Positions 7,206 through 15,002 of a DNA stretch of 43,856 bases are shown here, in pieces (within the stretch, counting starts at the first letter, position 1; every line of letters begins with the position of its first letter). The stretch spans positions 1 to 43,856 of the forward strand of contig CAZNUK010000009.1 of the NCBI GenBank assembly GCA_964576255.1, given 5' to 3'. A program made the translations under genes and the position numbers. Under the pieces are notes generated by a model. It was not told the DNA's origin. It saw nothing but the letters and a program-made list of their open reading frames with translations, and searched no databases. The DNA is from Eshraghiella sp964576255 (GTDB lineage Bacteria; Bacillota; Clostridia; Lachnospirales; Lachnospiraceae).

Positions 7206-10205
7206 TTACTCTGTTCTAAGTGCCACTACAGGGTCTTTCTTAGCTGCACTTCTTGAAGGGATAAGTCCTGAAATCAATGTAAGCAGCACACTGATAATCA
7301 CAAGGATTACAGCACCTGATACTGGTAAAATAGCACTAAGATTATTAATTCCTGTCACATAATGCAAAATCATATTAATAGGTATACATAACAAATATGT
7401 CACCGCTATACCTAATACTCCGGATGCAAGACCTACAATCATGGTCTCAGCATTAAACATTGACGATACATTTTTCTTGGATGCACCAATTGCTCTAAGA
7501 ATACCGATTTCCTTAGTTCTCTCCTGTACTGAGATAAGTGTAATAACACCAATCATAATAGAAGAAACAATAAGTGAAATAGCTACAAAGGCAATTAATA
7601 CGTAAGTGATGGCATTAATAATAGTTGTTATTGATGACATCATAATTCCAAGATAATCTGTGTACTTAATCTGCTTAAGCTCCTCAACTTCCTTGTTGTA
7701 GTCCTTAATTGCATCCACAATAACGTCTTTATTTTCGAATGTAGAAGCATAAATATTAATCGATGCAGGTAAGTTCAAATCCACATATCCTATGGATACA
7801 AGATTCTCTTCATAGGTATTTTCTGAGAACACCATAACCTCATCATAGTAAAGAGCACATTCCTCAGTTGTATAGTTAGGTGCTGCCATATCCAGTGCCG
7901 CTGCCATTGCCTCTGTTCCCATTCCTGCAAGCTGAGTCATTACCTGAGCTGCATACTGAGCTTTTATCTGTTCTACAATCATCTGACTGAAAAACTCTAC
8001 CAACTCTTCATCGGACATAGCTCCCAGGTATCCCAAAAGCTCTTCCTCAGATATAGATACCTGTCCCTTAATACCCTCAAGCATCATTGCTTCCATATCT
8101 TCTCTGGTCATCATTCCGATTGTTGCATCCAACTGCTGTTCAAGAAATTCCGTTGATGGAACACAACTTATCGCAACAAAAGCTGCTGCCTTTTCATTAG
8201 TAGAAAGTTCTGCAAGATAATCACGGAACACCTCTTCCTTCTCTTTGTCAGATAATGTTCCTGTTGTTGAATCAAATGGAAGTCCTGTAATAACATCCAC
8301 ATCCGGATTAGCTAACTGTTTTTCAATAATCTCTTTTCCTTCTGACTGCTCAGCCACATACTCTGTAAGAGACTTTGTATAACAGATATATCCACTTAAC
8401 ATTGTAGTTTCTGCATCCTCATTAGGACGAATAATACCCGAAACCTCAAGTGACATTGCATTATCATAAAGATAACGAAGTCCAGTATCGCTTTCTCTCA
8501 AATCTGAATATGTGCCTGTACTTTCATCATATCTGTAACAATCGGCATTAAGAACAGTCTTAAATTCCATTCCACAGATTTCTTCAAAGGACCATTTACG
8601 CACTTCATTTTCAAGAAAAATATCGCCATTAATTGCCGCATTTCCTATTTTATCCATATCTTCCTTGGAAATAAGACCAAGAGCATAAAGTACAACGTCA
8701 TCCAATTCGTTATTTTCATCAACTACTAACACAATCTCATTGTAATCATTAGGCCATGAACCATATACTAAATCATACTGATCATACAATAACTCATTAA
8801 TCAAAGCTCCGTCATTTCCTGATAAGAGTTCCTGCCAAAGAGTTATTGTCATACCCATTGATGAGCTTGATGACATACCTCCACTAGAAGCCATTGAGGA
8901 CATAGCTGACATATCAATACCAATGTACTTCATCATAAGATCCATTATAATTTCTTCTAAGTCAGAACGAATAATATCACCATCTACATTTTCTGTATAA
9001 ATCTGCAAATCCAGGTCATATGTGTACTGAACTCCGTTCACGGCTTCATAAAGTGGAGAGTTCTCATCTGTAATCTCTTCCTCAAGGAATGCCTTAAACG
9101 ATTTAAGGTCATTCTCACTTTCTTCAATGCTGTTCATTGCATTAATCATATCATAAAGTGCTTTTTTCTTATAAACAGCATCCTTATCATGTTCGGCATC
9201 CTCACTGGACATATTCATAAATGCTTCCATCAATGCAGACAACTCCACAGTGGATGCCTCAAGTGTAAGAGGGTAAGCTGAAAGTGTACTCTCCTGAACA
9301 ATATTAATATATGTAGTCATTCCATTAGACACTGCCAAAATAAGTGCAATACCAATAATACCGATTGAACCCGCAAAAGCTGTAAGCGTGGTTCTTCCCT
9401 TCTTAGTAAAGAGGTTCTTAAGTGAAAGCATAAAGGATGTTCCAAATGACATGGAAGGCTTTCTAACTTTCTTAGCTTTACCTTCAGGCTTAACAACTGT
9501 TGCCATCTCTGTCTTAACTTCATCCTCTGATAAAGGCATTGAATCATCTGTAATTACACCATCAAGCATTCTGATAATTCTTGAAGAGTACTGTTCTGCA
9601 AGTTCAGGATTATGAGTAACCATAACTATAAGTCTGTCCTTAGAAATTTTCTTAAGGATTTCCATAACCTGTACACTGGTCTCTGTATCAAGAGCACCTG
9701 TTGGCTCGTCTGCAAGAATAATGTCAGGATTGTTAACCAATGCTCTGGCAATTGCAACTCGCTGCATCTGTCCACCGGACATCTGTCCCGGTTTTTTATT
9801 AAGCTGGTCACCAAGACCAACCTCCTCCAAGGCCTTAATGGCTCTCGCCTTACGCTCAGCCTTTGAAACACCTGAAAGTGTCAATGCAATTTCAACATTC
9901 TGTAATACGGACTGATGCGGAATAAGATTATAGCTCTGGAATACAAAACCTACTGAATGATTTCTATAGGCATCCCAATCCCTGTCCTTATATTCTTTGG
10001 TGGATGTTCCGTTAATAATCAGGTCACCCTCTGTATATCCGTCAAGTCCGCCAATGATATTTAACATTGTGGTCTTACCACAGCCTGATGGACCTAAGAT
10101 AGATACAAACTCTGACTTACGAAACTGCAAATCGATACCCTTCAAAGCTTCAACTTTTCCGTCTCCGGCAGGGTATTCCTTTCTAATGCTTTTAAGCTCT
10201 AACAT
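7206..10205 (-). CDS. MacB-like ABC transporter, fused ATPase and permease
   Basis: 999 aa. Residues 1-230 are an ABC ATPase of the LolD/MacB type: Walker A GPSGCGKT (38-45), signature SGGQMQR, Walker B IILADEPTGALD. A first transmembrane helix follows near residue 285. Then comes a very large extracytoplasmic region of about 550 residues, acidic and Met/Ser-rich. The C-terminal third carries three FtsX-type helices with the cytoplasmic motif VQERTKEIGILRAIGASKKN. MacB-type proteins do not carry substrates through a channel but drive extracytoplasmic changes or peptide export. Neither an adaptor protein nor a regulator lies next to it. A single gene with its own ribosome site (GGAGG). Confidence 0.9.
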   Translation of the reverse strand: MLELKSIRKEYPAGDGKVEALKGIDLQFRKSEFVSILGPSGCGKTTMLNIIGGLDGYTEGDLIINGTSTKEYKDRDWDAYRNHSVGFVFQSYNLIPHQSVLQNVEIALTLSGVSKAERKARAIKALEEVGLGDQLNKKPGQMSGGQMQRVAIARALVNNPDIILADEPTGALDTETSVQVMEILKKISKDRLIVMVTHNPELAEQYSSRIIRMLDGVITDDSMPLSEDEVKTEMATVVKPEGKAKKVRKPSMSFGTSFMLSLKNLFTKKGRTTLTAFAGSIGIIGIALILAVSNGMTTYINIVQESTLSAYPLTLEASTVELSALMEAFMNMSSEDAEHDKDAVYKKKALYDMINAMNSIEESENDLKSFKAFLEEEITDENSPLYEAVNGVQYTYDLDLQIYTENVDGDIIRSDLEEIIMDLMMKYIGIDMSAMSSMASSGGMSSSSSMGMTITLWQELLSGNDGALINELLYDQYDLVYGSWPNDYNEIVLVVDENNELDDVVLYALGLISKEDMDKIGNAAINGDIFLENEVRKWSFEEICGMEFKTVLNADCYRYDESTGTYSDLRESDTGLRYLYDNAMSLEVSGIIRPNEDAETTMLSGYICYTKSLTEYVAEQSEGKEIIEKQLANPDVDVITGLPFDSTTGTLSDKEKEEVFRDYLAELSTNEKAAAFVAISCVPSTEFLEQQLDATIGMMTREDMEAMMLEGIKGQVSISEEELLGYLGAMSDEELVEFFSQMIVEQIKAQYAAQVMTQLAGMGTEAMAAALDMAAPNYTTEECALYYDEVMVFSENTYEENLVSIGYVDLNLPASINIYASTFENKDVIVDAIKDYNKEVEELKQIKYTDYLGIMMSSITTIINAITYVLIAFVAISLIVSSIMIGVITLISVQERTKEIGILRAIGASKKNVSSMFNAETMIVGLASGVLGIAVTYLLCIPINMILHYVTGINNLSAILPVSGAVILVIISVLLTLISGLIPSRSAAKKDPVVALRTE

Positions 10206-10327
10206 GTATTTTCCTCCGTATATATTTCTTCTATATTATATGTACCAAAATCCTTACGTTTCAATTTTTCATTATAATACACGGATTTTAGATGTCAATA
10301 TTTTTAAATATTAAATTTTTATGAAAT

Positions 10328-10363
10328 AAGGCGGTGAAATGATATTAATCATTCCATCGCCTT
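10328..10363 (-). terminator. Hairpin after the small ABC exporter unit
   Basis: Arms AAGGCG-GTG-AATGAT and ATCATT-CCAT-CGCCTT pair with one mismatch and one G-T around ATTA. The tail on the minus strand is only moderately T-rich. It lies 7 bp after the stop of the ATPase gene. Confidence 0.65.
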
Positions 10364-10370
10364 AGTTTAA

Positions 10371-10994
10371 TCATTTTTTTAATTCGCCGGATTCCATTAT
10401 ATAAGTTTCATCTGCCAATTGGGATATATCACTTTCAATATGACTGGAAAGAATTACAACTGCACCTCTTGCAGATTCTTCTTTTGCAATTTGATAAAAT
10501 AGCTTGACACCATCCTTATCCAATGCATTAGTTGGTTCATCTAAAAAAAGATAATCCGGTCGTTCCATTATTGCCTGTGCCAAAATCAATCGGTGTTTCA
10601 TTCCCAATGAATACTTGTAGAATTTTCTTTTATCATTGGGCTCCAAACCAACTCTCTTGATAGATGTAATTATATCCTCATCTGTTGCTATTTTTCGTAT
10701 TCCTGCAATTTCTTTTAAATTCTTATATCCGGTAAGCAGCCCATAGAGCATTACATCTCCCATTACTAATCCCACATTTGGGAATTCAACACTTCGGTTA
10801 TTTCCATTGTATAGCACTTCTCCGGTGGTTGGTTTAATTAGTCCTGCAAGAACTCTGAATAACATAGATTTGCCGGCGCCATTTTCACCAACAATTCCAT
10901 ATATCTTGCCACCTTGAAATTCTATATTAATATCTTTGAGTATTTCTTTTCTTCCAATATCCTTATTAAGATTATTTATTGTAATTGTGTTCAT
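10371..10994 (-). CDS. ABC transporter ATP-binding protein
   Basis: 207 aa, a single nucleotide-binding domain: Walker A GENGAGKS (36-43), the variant signature YSLGMKHRL (SLGMK as in Bce/Bcr-type peptide-antibiotic transporters), Walker B YLFLDEPTNALD and a switch histidine in SSHIESD. Its ATG directly abuts the stop of the permease gene, so the two are surely co-expressed. It is the last gene of a unit with a membrane protein, a secreted protein and the permease. Inference: it powers export of, or self-protection against, the secreted product encoded upstream. Confidence 0.92.
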   Translation of the reverse strand: MNTITINNLNKDIGRKEILKDINIEFQGGKIYGIVGENGAGKSMLFRVLAGLIKPTTGEVLYNGNNRSVEFPNVGLVMGDVMLYGLLTGYKNLKEIAGIRKIATDEDIITSIKRVGLEPNDKRKFYKYSLGMKHRLILAQAIMERPDYLFLDEPTNALDKDGVKLFYQIAKEESARGAVVILSSHIESDISQLADETYIMESGELKK

Positions 10995-11873
10995 TTACGC
11001 CTTCCCCCTATATTCTCTCTTACACCATATGACTGACAGAACTATACTTATTCCGCATAATATAGCTATAAACGCCCAAAAATAAGGATAGTACTGACCA
11101 TAAAATGAAAACGGTGCTACGTAGCTTTTCAATTCCCAATTTGTAAATACATTACTTGATGACGCTATTGCTTTGTTGTATGAAAGACTTGTTGCTGTTG
11201 CACCAATACGATTCAATATGAAAAAAGGTAAAAACAGCAACACTCTTCCTCTTTTAACAACCGATGTTATGGATAACAAAAATACACCCATTACTCCGGA
11301 TAAAAAAGCCAGCAAAATAATAAACATAAAATTATACAAAAACGGACTTGCCTTAAATAATTCAGGAAAAGGCATTCCCGGGTCCAAGGTCTCTATGGCA
11401 ATATTTGAACCGGATAATTTATTCAAAACACTACTACCATCCATATCACCATATGGTGTTTTGCCATTATGAGGTAAAAATATATTACACAATAGTAAAT
11501 TCACCAAAAATGGGATAAAGATAACTACAAAATTCCCAATAAACGTAGTTAATACTTTTGAAAACCAGTATCTATGTCTATTGCCTCTTAACAAAAGTGT
11601 CGCTTCAATATTTCCAGAATTCTCGTCTATATATGAAGCCGCAAAAGGCAACACAACCAGAAATGGAAATACTACAAAAAATTTATCGTAGAATGTAGAA
11701 TATCCCATTCCAAAATACACAGCATTAGCATCAAGCATTCCTTGCATTTTGACCATATGGTATTTTTCAGTAATTACCCAAATAAAACAAAAGACTGCAT
11801 AAAATAACGTTAAGAAAAATGCAAGTTGAAAATCTTTTCTTCTGAGCATATATCTAATTTGCTGTAAAAGCAT
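10995..11873 (-). CDS. ABC-2-type permease
   Basis: 292 aa with about six transmembrane helices: one near the N-terminus (17-35), a pair around 80-150 and three in the C-terminal half. A loop with PYGDMDGSSVLNKLSG lies between helices 3 and 4. The layout fits permeases of the bacteriocin-associated ABC-2 kind but I recognise no named family. The ribosome site GGGAGGAGA precedes ATG 11873. It follows the secreted-protein gene by 24 bp and abuts the ATPase gene. Confidence 0.8.
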   Translation of the reverse strand: MLLQQIRYMLRRKDFQLAFFLTLFYAVFCFIWVITEKYHMVKMQGMLDANAVYFGMGYSTFYDKFFVVFPFLVVLPFAASYIDENSGNIEATLLLRGNRHRYWFSKVLTTFIGNFVVIFIPFLVNLLLCNIFLPHNGKTPYGDMDGSSVLNKLSGSNIAIETLDPGMPFPELFKASPFLYNFMFIILLAFLSGVMGVFLLSITSVVKRGRVLLFLPFFILNRIGATATSLSYNKAIASSSNVFTNWELKSYVAPFSFYGQYYPYFWAFIAILCGISIVLSVIWCKREYRGKA

Positions 11874-11897
11874 TATAATCTCCTCCCTCTTTTTATT

Positions 11898-12299
11898 TTA
11901 GTGAACATTCCAATAACCACTTATTTTACAATCTAATGATGGATCATGTCCCATAGCATATAAATCATTATTTTTTCCTGCCCCTTTAACACTACTATGG
12001 ATAGGAATATCAAACCAAGTGCCTTTTTCAACTAACACCTCTTCACCTATGAGCATTGATTTACAGTATACTCTTTTATAATTTGATGATGAACCATCAG
12101 CTTTATAAATTTGTGTTATTTTGAGAGCCGCATCATCTGAATATGAATACTGTTGTGCAGTGCATACATATGTATATTCATTACTATCAACATACTTTGC
12201 AGAAAATTGTGTTTCCGCCGCATTAGTTCCGACCACAGTTCCAACCATAAGAAGACAGGTAACTGCCCCAATAATTAATTTTTCATTTTTTTTCTTCAT
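11898..12299 (-). CDS. Small secreted protein, candidate exported peptide
   Basis: 133 aa from the ATG at 12299; the upstream ATG at 12317 overlaps the AAGGAG ribosome site and is unlikely to be used. A typical signal peptide (KKKNEK, a hydrophobic core, then TNAAETQ as a likely cleavage site) precedes about 105 mature residues. These are rich in Tyr, Ser and Lys, with three cysteines (YVCTAQQ, VYCKSM, DCKISG) and a C-terminus ending GYWNVH. Position between a membrane protein and a dedicated ABC exporter, behind a LytTR system, is typical of lactococcin-972/DUF2712-type loci, but I cannot confirm membership by sequence. It could be a bacteriocin-like or signalling protein. Confidence 0.65.
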   Translation of the reverse strand: MKKKNEKLIIGAVTCLLMVGTVVGTNAAETQFSAKYVDSNEYTYVCTAQQYSYSDDAALKITQIYKADGSSSNYKRVYCKSMLIGEEVLVEKGTWFDIPIHSSVKGAGKNNDLYAMGHDPSLDCKISGYWNVH

Positions 12300-12363
12300 A
12301 AAAATAATCTCCTTCATTCTTTATAATGTATTTCTCCTAATAAATATTAAATTTTTATCCCAT

Positions 12364-13086
12364 TCACATCTCCTCCTTCACTCCAATGTCATATATTCTT
12401 ATATACAAACCGTATAAAACACTAATAACCACGGCTATCCCTAGCAAATACACTACTTTAATCCAAGGCAACCACTTTAAGTTAATGCTTAACGGATTAA
12501 TAAATGATGGTATTTTATATAGACTTGTTGCTATTGCTAATGAAACGAACACAACCACTAATATGCTAAAAGCCAGCATCGAAAAGTTAGTTCCTTTTAT
12601 CAAAGCAACCATATTTACTACCAAAGTGAAAATTATATTCAGGCAACACATCCAACATAAAAACATTAGGAAGTATTTTATCGCAATCCAATCACATTCA
12701 TAAACAGATATGTTAATTGCAATCATTAATTTAATTATCAAATAGAAAAATGAATATACAAAAGTTACCCCCAATAAATGCATACATTCTCTAACATACC
12801 ATAGCCACCTATTTGAAATTCTAGAAAACCTATAATCCGCTGCCACACAAAAATTCCTGTGTATGATATTTCCATACAAAACCACAAAGAAAATCAGAAA
12901 AGAAAGGCTTTCTATAACAAACACAAATTGTGTATTATCACCTGAGGTTATACTTCCAATTAGACTATATTTAAATAATTCTGAAACCGAATTATCCACA
13001 TTTTCACTTGTCATACTGACGCCTGAAAGAATCAGTGTCATAGGAATTATCAATAGAGCCTTTAAATAATCTAATAATTTATACAC
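12364..13086 (-). CDS. Multi-pass membrane protein of the exporter unit
   Basis: 240 aa with about six hydrophobic segments and a C-terminus of GVKEEM. No catalytic motif is visible. Proteins of this kind (DUF2705-like or other ABC-2 permease relatives) are common partners of peptide ABC exporters, so it may be a second permease half or an immunity protein; the family is not certain. GGGGAGA lies upstream of the ATG. It is the first gene after the hairpin at 13122-13161 and the LytTR-like repeats at 13184-13214. Confidence 0.7.
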   Translation of the reverse strand: MYKLLDYLKALLIIPMTLILSGVSMTSENVDNSVSELFKYSLIGSITSGDNTQFVFVIESLSFLIFFVVLYGNIIHRNFCVAADYRFSRISNRWLWYVRECMHLLGVTFVYSFFYLIIKLMIAINISVYECDWIAIKYFLMFLCWMCCLNIIFTLVVNMVALIKGTNFSMLAFSILVVVFVSLAIATSLYKIPSFINPLSINLKWLPWIKVVYLLGIAVVISVLYGLYIRIYDIGVKEEM

Positions 13087-13121
13087 ATAAAATCTCCCCT
13101 ATCATCTAAAATCTCAAATAT

Positions 13122-13161
13122 AAAAGCTATAACAACCCTTATCAAGGCTATTATAGCTTTT
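13122..13161 (-). terminator. Hairpin between the kinase gene and the exporter unit
   Basis: An outer 11-bp stem AAAAGCTATAA/TTATAGCTTTT (13122-13132, 13151-13161) and an inner CCTT/AAGG stem. On the minus strand it ends in TTTTATATTTG. It could end the regulator transcript or act as an attenuator in the exporter leader; its upstream arm also contains a TATAAT sequence. Confidence 0.6.
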
Positions 13162-13183
13162 CAACATTTTAATTTATATAGTT

Positions 13184-13214
13184 TGGCACAAACACCTCGT
13201 TTTATGGCACAAAC
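13184..13214 (-). promoter_or_regulatory. LytTR-type direct repeats upstream of the exporter unit
   Basis: On the minus strand GTTTGTGCCA occurs twice, with starts exactly 21 bp apart (forward-strand copies TGGCACAAAC at 13184-13193 and 13205-13214). LytTR regulators bind two 9-bp direct repeats separated by 12 or 13 bp with a GTTN(A/G)(T/G) core; GTTTGT fits that core. The second copy overlaps the stop codon of the kinase gene. Confidence 0.55.
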
Positions 13215-14302
13215 TAATTGTTCGAAAATAAAACAGTGGTAATAAAACACCCGTCTTCTTCATAATATTTATATATTCCATGCATTTGATTAACCAAATT
13301 GCCTACACTTACTTTCCCCAGTCCATGTTCATTAGCGTGAGCTTTTGTAGTCTTTAATCCGGCGTTAGAAGCCAGTACTGATTCACTTAATTTATTGCTA
13401 ACAACAATTGAATACATATCTTTAACAGGGAACATATCTAGCTTAATTATTCTATCCGTTTCTTTTAATTCCGCTTCAATGGCATTATCAATAAGATTGG
13501 ACAGAATAATTGCAACGTTCATTTCCTGCTCCTTGGAAATATCACCTGTAAGCTTAACTTCATACAGAATATCATTTTCCTTACAGATATTAATCTTATT
13601 ATTTACTACAGCATTAATTAAAACATTGGATTGCATATGAATGACATCCATTGTTAATTGTTTCCCAATTATTGTTTCAATTTCCTTTTCTGCAGCAAAA
13701 TAATCTCCACGCTTTACCAATGACAGTATTACTCCTAAAAAATGTTTCATATCGTGTTTAAGAACTCTTGTATTGGTATAACTTCTTTCTATTTGTTCAA
13801 TTTCATTTTGGCTGTGTAGCATTCCTAATTTCAATATCTGTTTTTTAAGCTGCTTGTTATAATCTCTTTGAGCGAAGATAATCAGTAAATAGGAAGATAT
13901 GGTAATTAAAATTCCTATTACTACACTCAAAAACAGCCACTGCATTTGCTCCTCTTGCATAGAATATGGTTTGAGTAGATTGCCATTATTAAGCTGCATA
14001 AAGAATAAGCACAATAGTAGCACTGTTGACAAAATAAGCTTCCACCATTTTAGTTGACTCAATCTCATTGCAAGACAATACATTAATGCGATTACTGCAA
14101 ATGATATATGTATTAACACAAAAGTATTTGCACCTAAATATTCTTCCTGTTCTAACAGAATAATTATGTCCCTTTTTTTATATAACACATGCATTCTGTC
14201 AGCTACTAATTCTTCCAAGAAAAAAACCACCGCAATGGCAACCATAACTCCAACATTATATGAAAGATTATATACAATATTTTTTACTAATGAATTTCGC
14301 AT
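13214..14302 (-). CDS. GHKL sensor histidine kinase (AgrC/LytS-like)
   Basis: 362 aa. The N-terminal 150 residues hold about five transmembrane helices with hardly any extracellular domain, as in peptide-sensing AgrC-type kinases. The phosphoacceptor is probably His183 in VLKHDMKHF. The ATP-binding domain has an N-box LSNLIDNAIEAE, a weak G1 box and HGLGKVSVGN as the G2 box. It overlaps the response-regulator gene by 35 bp, so the two are co-translated. The likely targets are the secreted-protein/ABC genes just downstream, through the repeats at 13184-13214. The ligand may be the secreted product itself. Confidence 0.9.
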   Translation of the reverse strand: MRNSLVKNIVYNLSYNVGVMVAIAVVFFLEELVADRMHVLYKKRDIIILLEQEEYLGANTFVLIHISFAVIALMYCLAMRLSQLKWWKLILSTVLLLCLFFMQLNNGNLLKPYSMQEEQMQWLFLSVVIGILITISSYLLIIFAQRDYNKQLKKQILKLGMLHSQNEIEQIERSYTNTRVLKHDMKHFLGVILSLVKRGDYFAAEKEIETIIGKQLTMDVIHMQSNVLINAVVNNKINICKENDILYEVKLTGDISKEQEMNVAIILSNLIDNAIEAELKETDRIIKLDMFPVKDMYSIVVSNKLSESVLASNAGLKTTKAHANEHGLGKVSVGNLVNQMHGIYKYYEEDGCFITTVLFSNN

Positions 14303-14978
14303 AGGCCTCCCTCATATTATCAACATAATTTCCACCGACAGTTAATTCCGTTCCATCATCAAGCTTAATTTTGCGCCCATTAATCTGACTAATATATCTC
14401 ATATTCACAATAAAGCCTTTATGAATCCTGACAAAACCATATGGCTCTAACTTGTGCTCATATTCACCCATAGTTGCTCTTATGCTTTGCATTGACTCTT
14501 TGGTGTGAATTTCAATATTATGCCCCCTGCATTCGAGATATGTAATATCATCTGTCCTGATTATAATAGTGCTATTTTTCGTTGTGTTCTGATATATAAT
14601 GCTCTTGCTATACATTTCTTTCTGAACTCTTAGAATTGCTTCTCTAAGTTCAATTTCAATTTTATTTTTTCTTACAAATCCAAGTGGTCTGAATTTAATA
14701 ACTTCAAATACCAAATCAGCTCTATTAGTAACAAAAATAATATTTAGATTAGGATATCTTTCATATATAATGTTGGCAATTTCTATGCCATTTGGAACCG
14801 GCATATCTATATCCAGAAAAATCCCATCCCATTCTTCGTCTAAATTATTAAGCAAGTCATTTCCATCCTGAAAGCTGTCGCATTGTACATCAATATTCAA
14901 TTCTTCCGCACATTTATTAATATTCTCAATAAAAATTTTAATATCATCCTGTGCATCATCACATATTGCAATCCTCAT
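14268..14978 (-). CDS. LytTR response regulator (AgrA-like)
   Basis: 236 aa. Residues 1-120 are a receiver domain with the acidic pair at 7-8 (CDDAQDD) and phosphoacceptor Asp56 (FLDIDMP). Residues 135-233 are a LytTR DNA-binding domain (DITYLECRGHNIEIHT, then FVRIHKGFIVNMRYI). Such regulators bind paired direct repeats and activate peptide or bacteriocin genes. GAGG lies before ATG 14978. The gene begins 24 bp after the stop of the large surface-protein gene with no terminator between, so the two may share a transcript. Confidence 0.93.
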   Translation of the reverse strand: MRIAICDDAQDDIKIFIENINKCAEELNIDVQCDSFQDGNDLLNNLDEEWDGIFLDIDMPVPNGIEIANIIYERYPNLNIIFVTNRADLVFEVIKFRPLGFVRKNKIEIELREAILRVQKEMYSKSIIYQNTTKNSTIIIRTDDITYLECRGHNIEIHTKESMQSIRATMGEYEHKLEPYGFVRIHKGFIVNMRYISQINGRKIKLDDGTELTVGGNYVDNMREAYAKFISKKYCI

Positions 14979-15002
14979 ATTTAAAATCCTCTTTATGTAT
15001 TT

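Noticed and set aside
7206..10205. Large ABC protein as part of the secreted-peptide unit
   Set aside because: A terminator hairpin at 10328-10363 separates it, and it has its own leader; a functional link is possible but not shown.
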